Source of the DNA: Luscinia megarhynchos
Taxonomy: Eukaryota > Chordata > Aves > Passeriformes > Turdidae
NCBI GenBank assembly: GCA_034336665.1
Contig: JAPFBE010000033.1
Span: forward strand, 2,418,001 to 2,482,000
Reading direction: 5' to 3'
DNA: 64,000 bases
A program made the position numbers and the translations under genes. Positions 18,839 through 30,962 of the stretch are shown here, in pieces. Position 1 is the first letter of the stretch; every line of letters starts with the position of its first letter. The notes under the pieces were generated by a model, which was given only the letters and a program-made list of their open reading frames with translations, was not told the DNA's origin and made no database searches.

Positions 18839-20557
18839 ATGTTTCTTTTAATGATCTTTCCTTTATATTGCCAGTTAGGGTGGGGCCAGGAATGGGAAAA
18901 TAAGTTTTTAACCTTAGGAGAAGAAGTAGCAAAAACCTTTAACCTTAGCAATTGCTGGGTCTGTGGGGAGCCAGGGGGATCTGAAAACTGGCCATGGGTG
19001 GCCAGCCCAGTCGAACCTAAATGGTGGGTTAGCACCCTGAGTGAGGTCCATAATGGAACAGGATTTTAGGATGAAGAAGGAAGTCCATGGTGGCTTCATT
19101 CTTCTGAAAGAGGCACTTATTGTCTAAATAGAACAGGAAGCATATACGTGGGAAAAAGTGTTTGTGACTGGACTTTATCTTTGAGTTTAGATTGTTGGAC
19201 CCCCAAATGCCTCCCTTATGATTGTTCCAGATATCAGGGCAGATGGAATCAAACTCATGTCAAGCTCTCCAATGGTAGCTGGGTAAAGTGTTCCTACCAT
19301 AATTAGCAGAAAGATTTGGAAGGCTGCAAAGCAGTGGGGAGGGATAAGTTTTTTGACTCCTTATTTTTAAGCTGCCCCCGAGATAATTCCACAAGTAGGA
19401 CACATGTTGTTCGTGACTATCAGTGGAAGTGGCAACACCGGAATGGAAGTCGAACTTTTTTAGCAGGTTCTGGTCCAAATCTAATAAAACAGATCTGGGG
19501 TGTAACTGCAGCTGGAAACCTCATGTGGGAGCATGGAAGTGTAAATACTGTGATTCTTATGGCGGGGCAACTATTGTTGGGGGACCACTAGGCCCAGGAA
19601 GCAAGCTGTATTTTGACCCCCCAGTGGATCATGAAAATTGGGAAGGTCCCTTTGCCAATGGGACCTGGGCTTTAAAGGGACATTACTGGATTTGTGGCCA
19701 ACATGCCTATCGCAGGTTACCCCCAAACTGGTGAGGGGTATGTTATGTGGGATATATCAGACCTCTGTTCTTTCTGCTACCACAAGTTCAGGGGAACCAG
19801 TTAGGAATCAAGGTATATGATGATCTAATTAGGGAAAAGCGGTCGATTGATGTATCCCTGGCTGGGGGAAGCACCCAAAAGTGGGGTGATCACGAATGGC
19901 CACCTGAACGAATCATACAACACTATGGACCAGCCACTTGGAATCCTAATGAATTAATATCAGGTGCCAGAGAACCCATCTATAATTTAAATCGGATCAT
20001 TAGGTTACAAGCTGTCTTTGAAATAGTAAGTAACCAGACAGCTACAGCTCTTGACCTTCTTGTGACCAGTCTACTCAGATGAGAAATGCAATATTTCAAC
20101 ACCGGATGGTATTAGACTATTTATTAGCAGAAGAAGGGGGTGTGTGTGGCAAATTAAATGACTCAAACTGTTGTTTGCAAATAGACGACAATGGAAAGGT
20201 GGTGAAACAAATAGCAAAAGGAATAAGAAAGTTAGCTCATGTACCTGTCCAAACATGGAAAGGATGGGAATGGGACATGTTTTCGTGGCTACCTGGTGGA
20301 CTGTGGGTTAAACAACTGCTTTTTTTCCTCTTATGTGCTGTAGCAACTCTAATCTTTTTACCATGCATGATCCCTTGCTTAATACAACTTATTCAACATG
20401 TGATTAAGGGGATGCAGGTTATAGCCACGCCTACTGACCCAGAGATGGCTACAAAAGGAAAGAAATTGATGTCATTGCAAATAATTGCAAAACCAAAAAG
20501 GACACAAGAACAAGAAATTAAGACAATGATAGCTAAAGTTTGTAAAGACAATTACTA
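18839..20557 (+). pseudogene. env: ERV-1 env (surface and transmembrane subunits)
   Basis: The frame opens with a hydrophobic signal-like segment (LLMIFPLYCQLGWG) at 18839. The surface part has several N-x-S/T sites and the CWVCGEPGG motif near 18954. It is cut by a stop near 19067, further stops, and frameshifts near 19560 and 19740. A REKR cleavage-type motif lies at 19831-19842. The transmembrane part follows with a CX7CC cysteine pattern (20145-20174), a membrane segment [17 protein letters not shown] (about 20310-20370) and a long cytoplasmic tail ending at 20557. A frame change near 20078 splits it. No complete Env can be made. Confidence 0.85.
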
Positions 20558-20585
20558 AAAATAAAAGAGGAGGGATTGAGAGGAA
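20558..20585 (+). other. ERV-1 polypurine tract
   Basis: Purine-rich aaaataaaagaggaggga followed by ttgagaggaa leads directly to the 3' LTR. It would prime plus-strand synthesis. Confidence 0.7.
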
Positions 20586-21084
20586 TGTTACATTTGTCTT
20601 TACAAACAAGTTGTAGATCTGTTGGTAGTTAAAATTATCACCTAGAGATAAAAGAAACAATGGGAGGGATTACACTGATTGATGAATGGAAAAAGAGCTT
20701 TGCCTTTACAAACAAACTGTAGGTTTTCTGGTAAATGAAATTGGGTAACAGAAGATGAAAGAAGCAACGGGGGGGGGGGGGGGAAACTATGAATTCTATA
20801 AGAATTAAAAAATTAAAAAGGGAGGGTTATACATTAGAGGGGAATGTCAGGTGTCAGGCGTTCGGGAAGTCTGTGCCTCTCGAGTACCTCTGCCAATGGG
20901 GGAAAGAGAGAGGAAATACGGCCGGAAATTAGGATAAAAAGGGAGGCTACGTCCTCCAAAAAATTTGAGAGATGCCAGGGGAATGCCCTATGGCCTCTCC
21001 CTTTATTCGAATAAAGCAAAAAGGACTCCTCTGTCTCCTTTTTTGCACATAAACCTCTGCCATCGTGGATTAATTTTCCTGACA
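20586..21084 (+). mobile_element. ERV-1 3' LTR
   Basis: It starts TGTTACATTTGTC and ends TTTTCCTGACA, 499 bp. It matches the 5' LTR throughout, including the duplicated U3 unit, a G run, the TATA-like gataaaaag and the AATAAA. The last 40 bases differ most (ctctgccatcgtgg against ctctggtgtttgtgg). Confidence 0.85.
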
Positions 21085-21594
21085 AACTTCAGTGTTGAAT
21101 ATTCAATACCATCACATAATTGTTGTGAATGTAGTGGAGCCAGGGGCAGTTTTCAGCAGGGCACACCAAGGCACCAGAAGCATAACTTTTTTTGGCCCCG
21201 TTTATCGAAGGGGAGTGGTGTTGCGCCCTTTAAAAAGAGAGAACGGCTATGCAGGGAGTGCTTCCTGCTCTTCCCAGCTCACAGGAGTCACTCCAGGCAA
21301 GTTCACAAGCTGCCACCCAAGAAGCTGTGTTTTCACAACCCAGCGCTGTCGTCCAAGGTCGCTGCAGCCCGGGAAGCTGTGATCTTTCACAATCCCAAAC
21401 TGTTGGTTCAGAGAGGGAGAAGCCTCTCCAGCACAGGTCAGGAGCCACTCTGCAACAGTGACAGCACCCCCCAGCTGCCATCGGATCTGCTCCGTAAGCC
21501 CCCCAACATCTTGGTTTTGTTTCACGGGGGCAACATGAAGCTGCCCGGAAATGGCGGCCATATTGTTTTTATTTCAGGGGGGGCCATGTGACAC
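21085..21594. other. GC-rich sequence, unassigned
   Basis: A 208-codon plus frame covers 20965-21591 but starts inside the LTR and shows no recognisable domain. I treat it as chance openness in a GC-rich stretch. It may be U3 of the LTR-like block that follows. Confidence 0.4.
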
Positions 21595-22040
21595 TTTGCC
21601 TTTTTTGGTTAAACTGTCATCAAAACGACAGGAAAAACAAAACTCTCCAGCAACATTTTTAGTGTTAGAGAATCAAAGCATTACTTTATTCTGGCCAGGA
21701 TGTACGAAATAAATAATTTCATCTACATGTTGCCCAGGTGTGCACAGAAAATCATTCCCTGACGCATGACTTTTACTGGCTTTTTTGCAAACTTTATACA
21801 GTCAAAACCCATAGAAGTTAATTGGTTCACTGTTCATTGGTCCCAAGTTAAATTTTTTTTTTTAATAATTGGTTTCTTATTGGTCATGGATTTCTTCGCC
21901 TCCGATGCTAATTAGGCTCTCATTCCATGGTTGTCTTATCAGTCTGTGAGAAACAAGGCTAACCCTTTAAAAATCTTAAAATTTTAATAAGGGATAAAAG
22001 TGACAGTACACAGCGCTGGGGTGCTTGGCAAACTGCCAGA
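21595..22040 (-). mobile_element. LTR-like block, minus strand
   Basis: The left end (tgtgacactttgcc) and the downstream agtgttagagaatcaaagcattactttatt resemble the R/U5 end of the minus-strand LTR at 6771, with an AATAAAG on the minus strand. Boundaries are uncertain. Confidence 0.3.
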
Positions 22041-22686
22041 AGCACCCTGATTAGCTTAAAACAATTTTGTTATATACTTTTTCACTATATTGGTTAAATG
22101 AATATTCATGAGGTTTATACATATTCAAACACTGCTGTGAGTTTACAAGTTCCAGGAATTCTTTTGCTTGGCTCGATCTTTGACTTGTCTTCATGCCATC
22201 CTGTAGATTAAATTCATATATTTTATCTCTGTTAGGTTGTTTGACACTTTTGATAACCTGAAATGTCAGTAGTAAATTCCTTGCATTTTTATTGGTGTTT
22301 ATTTTTCTGTTTCTTTTCAATGTTTTCTTATCATTCAGATAAGATACTCCACAAGTACCTTGAATAGCTATTTTACACAATTATTTGAGTTATTCCTGGT
22401 TAGTTACACAAATAAAAGCATTTAACATTATGTAGTCTCTATTTCAACATTTTACGAAAGCCTAAGCTATAATATATAACACACTACTATATATAAACTA
22501 CACAGTGCATACAAAAGCTGACAGATTATACTATATTGAAGCAGTTAAAAAGTGATTACAAAGAGCACTATATCAAAATCGTTGTGATTAATAATAATTT
22601 TCAAAACCCAATGCATAAATGTGAAACCCAAGAACTATATTATTATTTATAACAAGTCTTTTCCAGACCAGTTGTCTCTGACCATG
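22041..22686. other. unassigned AT-rich sequence
   Basis: No domain, LTR end or tandem unit seen. A 109-codon minus frame (22051-22380) is lysine and asparagine rich, with nothing to support it as a gene. Confidence 0.5.
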
Positions 22687-23350
22687 TGCTCTGGTTTAGG
22701 GCAAATTTGGGAGGAAACTTTTGAATGGGGGTCTTTCTAGAAAACAGATTCAAGCAGTCCCTCCCCCAACTGGTTCAGGGAAAAATATTTCTTTAGAGAG
22801 AAGTGGAAAAAAATTGTTTATTTAACAGGCAAAGCACTCCCCAGCACAAAAATGAACAGTAGTAAACAGCAAAACTTCTCGCTGCTCTGAAGAGATGACA
22901 AATTCAGAAGAGTCTTTTCCGTGGGTTGCAGCCCGGCTCACTCAGTCTGTTCTCAGTTTTTCTGGTGCTGGGAAATGCCATGGCCCAGGCCAGGCCTGGT
23001 GGGCCACAGGTGTGAGCTCCCGGTGTTTTTCTTAGGTTTTTAGTCCAGAGAAGGTTTGAACAATTTTAAGAAAAAAGGAAAAAAATACAGTCCAGGGATC
23101 TTTTTTGCTTCAGCTAGCCAGAAAAATTAACCAAAAAGCAAAAGAGAGCTCTCTCTCTCGCTGTCTACTGCAGACAACACCGTTTGTGTGAAGGATGGGG
23201 GAGAGCAAGTGCAGTTTTTGATAACAAACTCTGCACCTCTTCTCTCCCCTTTAACTTCGGAAACTAGTCTTAAAGCTGCAGAACTCAATATTTAACGCTA
23301 ACAGAACAGACGATTTGGGGATACAAGCATCATAAAGTCACTTCAAGACA
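22687..23350 (-). mobile_element. LTR family G, copy 2 (solo LTR)
   Basis: On the minus strand it starts TGTCTTGAAGTGACTT and ends CCAGAGCA. The bases ccatg occur directly before (22682-22686) and after (23351-23355), a perfect 5-bp target duplication that fixes the ends. A minus-strand AATAAA (plus tttatt near 22818) marks R. Confidence 0.75.
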
Positions 23351-23366
23351 CCATGCCAGGGGGCAA

Positions 23367-23690
23367 TGTCTTGGCTTGGGTATGAAAGGAATAAGGGATT
23401 TGTCTTTGCAAACAAACTGTGGGTCTGCTGATAAATAAGGTTAGATACAGAGAGATTAAAGAAACAATGGGAAGAACCAAAAATTCCATAGGAATTCTAC
23501 TGATTGACACAAGGAAAAGAAAAAAGGGACTGTACAATTTAGAAGGGGGTCTTAGGTATTAGGCATTTCGGGAAGTCTGTACCTCTGAAGTACCTCAGCC
23601 AATGGGGAAAGACAGAGGGACATGTGGCCGGGAAATTAGGATAAAAAGGAGGCTGCGTCCCCTAAAAATTTGAGAGACCTATCGTGGTTT
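23367..23690 (+). mobile_element. ERV-1-family LTR fragment
   Basis: From TGTCTTGG it follows the ERV-1 LTR U3 (tttgtctttgcaaacaaactg, gaagtctgtacctctgaag, gccaatggggaaag, the TATA-like gataaaaagg) and stops after tttgagagacc, before the polyadenylation signal. It has one copy of the U3 unit, not two. Confidence 0.7.
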
Positions 23691-23697
23691 AACATAG

Positions 23698-25395
23698 CTT
23701 GGTTTATAGTTTAAGACAAAATCCATCAGTTACAGAAGTGGTTTTCTGAAAGGACCTTGGTAGCTTCCTTTGGACTTGACAGAACCTATCAATTGGCTAG
23801 TCTGAATACTTAAAACCTGTTAAACCACTTAAAAGCACTGATTACATCTCTGTGAATTACATTTCAGAATGAACAAACCCCAGGAATCTCTGTCTTGCTT
23901 CCGGCTTTTGAAGAGAGAAGTTACTTTCTCCCCCTCCCCATGCGGTGGCCGTGTGGGGGAGGGGAGGCTGCAGGGTCCCGGTCTAGGCTGGGCTGGGCCG
24001 CCGCTGCTAACATCTTGCTGACACTAAGCCCTGCCCCGCTGCTGGTCAAGGCCGAGTCGGGGTCTGCTGGGCCCTGGGAGCCACTCCGGGCTGGGCTCGG
24101 CCCTGGGCTGCAGCACAGGCTGGGCAGGGCCGGGTCCCCACCTGACAGCATGGCCGCCAAAAAATCCTCCTCTGTAAACAGCTCCAGCCACAGGCCCAGG
24201 CAAGATATTAACTCTTTTAGTGCACAGATGAAGCCTGCAGACATCAATCTTCTCTCAAGTGAGAAAAAAAGGAAAGAGTGAAGACATGTAGAAAGAACAA
24301 CATGAGACATGAAGGTCAGTAAAGAAGGAGTAAAATCCCAGATTGGAGGAGAATGAGGAGATGCTTTAGTCCTGGGCTGGAATTCTTTTGTAAGGCCGTG
24401 GTGATGGTCTATGATACATTGAAATATCCCTGTAATTCATGAAAAAAGCATGGGTGGATTGAGTGTTCAAATTATAGACATGAGCAAAGGCACCTGTGGA
24501 GGGAGCAGGGCCCTGTGCAAGGCCTCCTTGGAGAGTTATCCCCTAGATAAGAATTGCTTAGTCATGGTGACTAGGCTAAGAAGCCCTTCTCCCCGCTTCA
24601 TGACCCCTGCTTTATCTCCTGGTAAAACTATTGGTCATATTCCCTCAACCCCAAAACTATTGGTTCTTTTGCCAAGCCACACTATCCCTATAAAAACCCC
24701 ACATGTACCCAGTTCAGCAGACTGCTGCTGTCCATGGACTCCCCTGCACAGGAGAAGACAATAAAGAACTCTGCGGAACCTCTATACAGTGCGTCCCGGT
24801 CTCATCTCTCTGCACCAGCCAAGGTACCTTGCAAGCTGAGTGAAATCACTCTAAGCTGAAATCACTATAAGAGGTGATCGCCTGAATTCCAGGCATTGCT
24901 TGCATATTGACACCTTATGGCTGAGCCTGCCTAAGACTCTGGGAAAGGCTGTTCCTTGCAGGGCTCTCTATCTGGGAAGTCAGCGGCAAGCAGGGTGTGA
25001 CAAACCCCAGGCACCGGCCACAACAGGCACCCATGCTGAAGCAAGCAAATGTTAAAGTAGCTGTGTTCCCAAAAGAAGTTTCAACAGAGTGATGAAGACC
25101 CTTTCGCCCCAGTGAAGAAGAAGACCACTGTTCCCTGAGATGAAGATGATCTCACTGATAGATGAAGAGAACCTTTGCTTCTGAACAGCTCATCCTTAAA
25201 AGTATACCCCATTAGCCAAAGATTAATCCCTGAAAAACATTCGTGGGGAAAGCTGTAAATCGAGGGGAGGGACTTTCACACGGCAAATGGATTTCTATCT
25301 CCTGGGCGGCTGATTCGCTCTGACATTTGTTATAAATGAGAAACAAAAGGCCTCGATATTCAGCAAAATTTAGATTGCTTTATTTTATATAGACG
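23698..25395 (+). mobile_element. LTR-1 copy L (old, diverged), interrupted by LTR M1
   Basis: The part at 23880-24494 follows copy B in order: a GC-rich U3, agcctgcagacatc, ggaaagagtgaagac, and gaggagatg. After M1 the match resumes at about 25016, where gatgaagagaacctttgc and taaaagtataccccatt pair with copy B. The 3' terminus is degraded before copy B starts at 25399. Divergence is much higher than between B and C, so this is an older insertion. Confidence 0.6.
24495..25009 (+). mobile_element. LTR M1 (solo, nested in LTR-1 copy L)
   Basis: It starts TGTGGAGGGAGCAG and ends CAAACCCCA. The six bases ggcacc lie on both sides (24489-24494 and 25010-25015), a perfect 6-bp target duplication as expected for class II elements. 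A TATA-like ctataaaaacc lies near 24691 and AATAAA at 24760-24765. A second copy (M2) is at 35626. Confidence 0.8.
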
Positions 25396-25398
25396 GAG

Positions 25399-26852
25399 TG
25401 TGCTAGTTTTGCATGGAAATCACCTAGGATGAGGAGCAAAGACACACACACACAGGGGTTTTTCTCTATGAGAACTTCCGCTGTGAGTTGCTGGGACCAA
25501 TCAGAAACCTGATTTAATAATTGACAGCCTGGGAAACCAATTAAAAAGTTTATTTGTCTCCATGAATCACATCATCAGTAAAAGTGAAAACTTGCCCTTT
25601 GAATTCTGGCTGGTGAAGAGGTAAGGCCAGCCAGCCTGGCTGGGCCTGGCCCCCCCCTCCATGTGGCCTGGCCGGGCAGGAGTGAGGGAGCCACTAAGGC
25701 CCCCCCCATTTTCAACTAGGGGCCCTGATGGCCAGGGGAAAGAGAAACCTTTGCTATGATCCCAGCTTCCACCTCCCTCCAGGGTGGCCACAGCTCAGAC
25801 GGGGCCCTATCACGGTCTCAGTGGTAGCCGTGGGGAGACGAAGACCCCCAGCTGCCCACGCAGCTTGGGGGAAATGCAGTTGGGCTCTGTTTCAGCTGAG
25901 ACCCCCCCCACGTATTTGCATGCTCGGCTCCGCAGTTTCATGCAGTTTACCCCCACAGAGCCTGCATGGCCTGAAATCCTGGCACGGCTCCAGCATGGCC
26001 TGGCTCAGCTCCCTTCACCTTCTGTGTGCAATTTTAACCTTTCCAGTGCTCGGATAAGACTGCAGATATCCTGACCTCCCTTGAATGAGAGGAATAAAGA
26101 AGAAAGTATACTAAAGTCAGTGAAGTGAAAACCAAGTTTCTAGAAGGGAAGAGATTGAGGAGATGCCATGAAAGTTGGCTGATATAAACCTTTTTGCAAG
26201 GTATGGGGAGTGGATTTAACTATACTGAAAATTCCTATAAATTGTGGAGAAACACATGGAGGGGTTAAAGTGTTTGAGAAAAGGATCCTTTGCCCCGAGG
26301 GAATGGAGGTCTCTGTTCTGGAGAATGGAAAGATGAACAGAGACATTTGATGGGAAAAAGAGATGAAGAGAACTTTTGCCTTTCAACAGCGTGCCCTTAA
26401 AAGTAATACCCCATGAATTTGACATGGCCCACAAAACACAGCTCTGGGAAGACTGTGAAGATGGGAGGAGTTTCATTATTTGCAAATTTTCCCGGGCAGA
26501 TGCAAATTGTGAAAGTGAAGTCACAAGAGAACTTTATTCTTCTCTTGGAAAGGAATCTTACAGCCAAAACAAGAAGGAACTTCTCTCTCTAAAGGGAACT
26601 GAAATGATTATTTAAGTGAAAGACTGACTGAAGTGTCTCTGTATGTTGTTGTTAAGGGATGTGGAAGGTGGGGGGGGAGGATGATGTGATCTGGAAATCT
26701 TATTCGGAATTTCTTTTTTTTCTTTGTGTTGTTAATAAATTTCCTCTTTATACACTTTTAAGTTTTATGTCTGCCTTGGTTTTGCTCCTAAATCCTATCT
26801 CAAAGAGAAATTGAGTATATTAAAATTGGAAAACCTAAATTAAACCAAGACA
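25399..26852 (+). mobile_element. LTR-1 copy B (solo LTR, 1454 bp)
   Basis: It starts TGTGCTAGTTTTGCATGG and ends AAACCAAGACA, with AATAAA at 26734-26739. It has an inverted partner, copy C (32934-34404). From about 25975 to the 3' end the two are nearly identical, while the 5' part shows many differences. Flanks cggag and catag do not match. Short frames inside, such as 26376-26615, are chance and recur in copy C. Confidence 0.85.
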
Positions 26853-28078
26853 CATAGGTGGCACCGAAGAATGAGTAACAATTCCAAATTTTCACTGTTA
26901 TTAACTTCACACTGTTTAGTGTTTTCTTTCTTGCTTTTATTTTGCTTTAATCTCATGTGTGCATAGATGTGTGGAAAAATATTATCTTGACTTCTTAAGA
27001 CAGTTACTGTTGCTATATTAATGATTCAGATTATGTTGTTAATGTCTTAGCATTAATTCACTGGCTTTTTATAATGGTCATTATCCATAGGATATTATTT
27101 GAGGTTGCACATATGCATTTCTTTGGTTGTTTGCAGTTTGTTCATGATACCATTGACTACTTAACTAAAGATTAATGACAAAACCAGTTGCTTTACAAAT
27201 TTTCACATACTGTTGTGTAGCTATCTGAAAGACTTATAGTTTTAAGAAATTTTCCCAACTGCTATTATTGAGAGGCTTGGTTTTAGGATATGTTAGGGAG
27301 ACCCTTCCAGTTAAAGCCTTGGCTTTGACCAAGCCCTGGCCCTAGCTGGTTGGATGGATGCTGACAGACCCAGGTGTTTCTGCCCTAAAAATGTACCCAG
27401 GTCACTTTGACCTGCCAATTTGGGCTTATATGGGCTGGACCCCCTTTTGATGTAAACTGGGAAGCCTTTCTCGGGAATGGTTCTCCAGATCCTCCTGGTG
27501 AAACAGGGTTTGCCAGCTATTGCAGACTATTTGTGATGGTACAGTATTTAAGGAATTAATGACTTATCATCCTAAATCATCATCCCGTCACTCATGTGCT
27601 ACTGATTACGTGTATTACCTTGCTTATTTCTGCTTGGTGTGAGTTTATTGCTTTACCACATGTATTGTTTTACTTTGATGTTCCCTTCATGTTCATAGTG
27701 AGAGATGCCCATGCTGTCAAAAAAACAAAGAGGGGGGAATACGGCTCTTCAAGAACATTTAGATTATACAATGTTTGCACGAGAATTTTTGAAAGCAGAT
27801 CATCAGTTTTGATCCCCGGCAAAGCAATACTGCTCTGAAGATTTGCGTGTGCAGTACCAATTCATAAGGATCCACAACTGGGTGTGTAATGGCAAGGCCT
27901 AGCTGATTTACTAACCTGGGAGAGGGGGTGTGCATGTGTTTTATCACCAACAGGTCTTGAGTGGTTGCCTGATCATCTGGATGGGCATCGATCACCTCTG
28001 AGAGGATGAAGCCCAGTGAGAGGAAAAATGACCTAGTCACCATCCATCCCTCGTGGCCAATGCAGGAGCAAGGGTAGG
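26853..28078 (+). other. unassigned, possible decayed class II env 3' end
   Basis: Mostly AT-rich sequence without domains. One frame (27596-27838) begins with a hydrophobic stretch, MLLITCITLLISAWCEFIAL, and is followed by aaaaaaacaaagagggggga near 27720, which looks like a polypurine tract. No LTR terminus follows clearly. This is weak evidence for a class II remnant. Confidence 0.25.
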
Positions 28079-28726
28079 TGTCTTAGGTTGCAATGCATGA
28101 TGCAACCAGAGGTATGTATTCTATCACCATCTCTTGAAACCAGGTGGGGCAGTTTTCTTTATCTCTTCCACAACCCATCATTTGTCCAGGGAGATATCTT
28201 CTGTTAATGGTCCATTGAGTCTCACTGCATGACTGATAAAATCACATCATTCCATTGTGAGATGCACTACCCAGGGGGAGGAGCCAAGCATTTCCTACCT
28301 AGATAAAATCTGAGATTTGGAAAATCAGAGCAGCCTTTTATCCACTAGACTCCCAGAGGAAGACCAGGCCCATCTTCATCACCACTGGACCTTCAGAGGA
28401 AAACTGCACCCCTCTCCAAGATCATTGCTTCAACAGAACCACATCTGTCACTCCAGGAGGACTGTAGCAATCATTTAATCGGACTGCTACTAACACCCTG
28501 ACCAACAGGGTGTCAGGTTGTATTCTATCATCATTTTGGTTTTTTGTATTACTGTATTTCTATTTTAATTTTCCTAGTAAAGAACTGTTATTCCTATCCC
28601 ATATCTTTGCCTGAGAGCTCCCTCATTTCACAATTATAATAATTTGGAAGGGAGAGGGTTTACATTTTCCATTTCGAGAGAGGGTCCTGCCTTCCTTAGC
28701 AGACATCTTTCTTTCAAACCAAGATA
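28079..28726 (+). mobile_element. LTR family K, copy 1 (solo LTR)
   Basis: It starts TGTCTTAGGTTG and ends CAAACCAAGATA (last bases mutated from ACA). Copy K2 at 57636 matches over the full length. Flanks gtagg (28074-28078) and gtaga (28727-28731) look like a 5-bp target duplication with one change. Confidence 0.75.
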
Positions 28727-29218
28727 GTAGAACTGCCAGGAACATGACTGTCTGGAAGCTTACTGAGGCAGCTTGACAACAGATGTCTTGTGTCCCACTG
28801 CAACCACTATCATGTTATTGTGTTCCTGCTGACCTTCTTCAGTTGTTCCCTGTTCCATGCGTCCAGAAAGGCATTCAGTAATGTCAAAGTCAGCATTTCC
28901 AGCTAATGGACTCCCTCCTGCCTGAACAGCACGGCCTCTGAGCACCAGCTATATGAATTTTGGGACAGTAGCCATTTGTTTCCACTTCCTGGGGACAATG
29001 GACATTATGGTTTTTTTTCCTATGCTGTGAGTCTCTTTGTGAGTGGCATGGTTGTATGTGATAGGTTTTTATTGATTCTGATCAGTATTTCATGTATCTT
29101 ATCCTGAGTCCATCAGATGACCAGTAATAATCTTAATAAGATAATGGCCTTAGAGGTGCAGTCTTTTTTGGCATTAGGGACATGAACCCTCTGCACTAAA
29201 AACAAAGAATGGGGGAAT
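28727..29218 (+). other. probable 3' end of a class II ERV interior
   Basis: No open gene is left, but the last bases, aaaaacaaagaatgggggaa, form a polypurine tract directly before an LTR start at 29219. This implies the interior of a class II element lay here. Confidence 0.35.
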
Positions 29219-29513
29219 TGTTGCGAATAGGTAAAACCTTACAAAAGGAAGGCCTTATATAATCATGGCTCAGACCTGTTACTTCAGCTAAGTATCAGAG
29301 GATTATGGGAAAGTGACTCAGCTGAATTAGAGGTAGAAAAACAAGTTATATAACCATGATGTGTTCACAGAGTGGTTTATGGTGGTTGCTTGAATCATGT
29401 TTGTTATGATTTAAAACAATGTAACTGATAAAAGCCTAACTGCTTAAAAAGGCCTGGTTTTTGCAATAAAGCTGTTCTCCTTTGTACCTGCCTGGGGACT
29501 CTGCGTCACTACA
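29219..29513 (+). mobile_element. short LTR S (295 bp), class II type
   Basis: It starts TGTTGCGAATAGG after a polypurine tract and ends GCGTCACTACA, with AATAAA at 29465-29470. A piece of the same family is at 54590-54663. Confidence 0.6.
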
Positions 29514-29871
29514 GACCCTCACCCACATAAATTTATATTTTCCTTACTGGTTTCCATAGCATAGGGGAAAGAGTCCTCCTTCGATTTAGTTTTGAGAGCT
29601 CATAGAGCTGTGGAAACTAATCTATGTACCTCTTCCTATCTCCTTGGGGCAAGGCATAAAATTACCAAGGGAAACAATTGTAGTAATGGTAAGACGTGTT
29701 ATCGTGCAGAAGAAGTAGCAGCTGGAAAGTTCTCTCCAGCTGTAGAAATGACTAAAAGAAAGATTTTGAATTGGAGAATCACTGAAAGCTTTGGTTAAAT
29801 TGACCCTGAAAATGATATGCTGAGGAGATGGGAATGAGTTCTGGGAATCCCCCTGAAACCTGTTTGGTGGG
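29514..29871 (+). other. unassigned flank between LTR S and LTR N
   Basis: A 68-codon frame (29592-29798) has no recognisable domain. The stretch is the insertion site of LTR N; its last five bases, gtggg, are that element's target duplication. Confidence 0.4.
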
Positions 29872-30957
29872 TGTCATGGTTCTACATTGGCCAAATGCCA
29901 GGCACCCACATAAGTCGTTCACTCACCCTCCCCAGCCACAGCTGGGCAGAGGAGAGAGAAAAAACTAAGCAAAGGATTCATGAGTTAAGGACCATGAGAA
30001 AACACTCCAATGACAAAACAGGCTCAACTTAGATGTACAAAGTGAGTTTATTACTAACAAAATCAGAGAAGGATAATTGGAAGTAAAATAAGCCCTTAAA
30101 ACCACCTTTTTTCCCCCAACTCCTCCCTCCTTTCCACTGACAGCACAGGGAGACAGGGGGGTGGGGCTTTGATCAGTTTGTCACCCAAGGTTTTCTTCCA
30201 CTGCTCAGGGAGAGGAGTCCTTCCCCTGTGAGACCATGGGGTCCCTTCCCATGGGAGACACTTCTCAGAGAATTTCTCCAGTGTGGTTCCAAACTCACAA
30301 GCAGCAGTCCCCCCAAAACCGCTGAAACATGAGTCCCTCCCACGGGCAAGCAGTCCTCCCAAAACTGCTGTGATGTGGGTCAGTCTTCCACCAGGTGCAG
30401 TCCTCTGAGGACACAATGCTCCAGCCTGGAAGCAGGGCCCCTCTCTCTCCACCAGATCTCCCATTGGATCGCAGCCTTCTCTAGGTATTCACCCACTCTG
30501 GTGTGGGCACCTCCCCCATGGGCTGTGGGTGGATCTCTGCATCCCCTGTGGACCCCCATAGGCTGCAGGGGGATAACCTGCTTCACTATGGTTGTCACCA
30601 TAACCTGCAGAGGAGTCTCAGCTCCCGGGAGCACCTACTCCCCCTCATTCTTCACTGACCTTGGTGTTTGCATGTTGTTTTCCTCACATGTTCTCATCTC
30701 CTCCTCTTCTCTGGCTAGGTAAAAACTGTGCCAAACTTTGTTTTGATTTTCTTCTTAAATATGTTATCACAGAGGCTTTACCGCCATCTCTAATTGGCCC
30801 AGTCTTGGCTAGCAGCATGTCCCTCTTCAAAGCCATCAGGGATTGGCTCTCCTGGACATGGTGGAAGCTTCTTTCTGCTTCTCACAGAAGCTACCTCTGT
30901 GCCCGCCCCCCCCTCCCATCCCGGCTACCAAAAAACAGGCTGAGCAAAACCAACACA
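29872..30957 (-). mobile_element. solo LTR N (1086 bp), related termini to LTR-1
   Basis: On the minus strand it starts TGTGTTGGTTTTGC and ends CCATGACA, the same termini as the LTR-1 family, but the body is different. The bases gtggg occur at 29867-29871 and 30958-30962, a perfect 5-bp target duplication. A minus-strand AATAAA lies near 30026. The U3 begins with a block of avian LTR sequence I recognise as common in bird genomes. Confidence 0.8.
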
Positions 30958-30962
30958 GTGGG

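Larger units (their letters stand above)
13154..21084 (+). mobile_element. ERV-1: near-complete class I (gammaretrovirus-like) provirus
   Basis: Two LTRs of about 498 bp flank a 6.9-kb interior with primer binding site, gag, pro, pol and env in order. The LTRs are about 97 percent alike by eye, with scattered substitutions and several one-base homopolymer differences, which suggests a fairly recent insertion. Gag-pro is separated by one UAG. Part of RT is deleted, and gag, pol and env carry frameshifts, many next to homopolymers. Flanks (aggaa before, aactt after) do not match, so one end has recombined. Confidence 0.85.

Noticed and set aside
13154..21084. ERV-1 as an active provirus
   Set aside because: RT lacks its central part, integrase has a stop and a catalytic change, and env has several breaks, so it cannot replicate on its own.
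20965..21591. A 208-codon plus-strand open frame
   Set aside because: It starts inside the ERV-1 3' LTR and runs into GC-rich sequence with no recognisable domain or conserved motif. Openness is likely chance.
26376..26615. A 79-codon frame in LTR-1 copy B with a nearly identical 67-codon frame in copy C
   Set aside because: Similarity comes from the shared LTR sequence in R/U5, not from selection on a protein. Other LTR-1 copies do not keep the frame.
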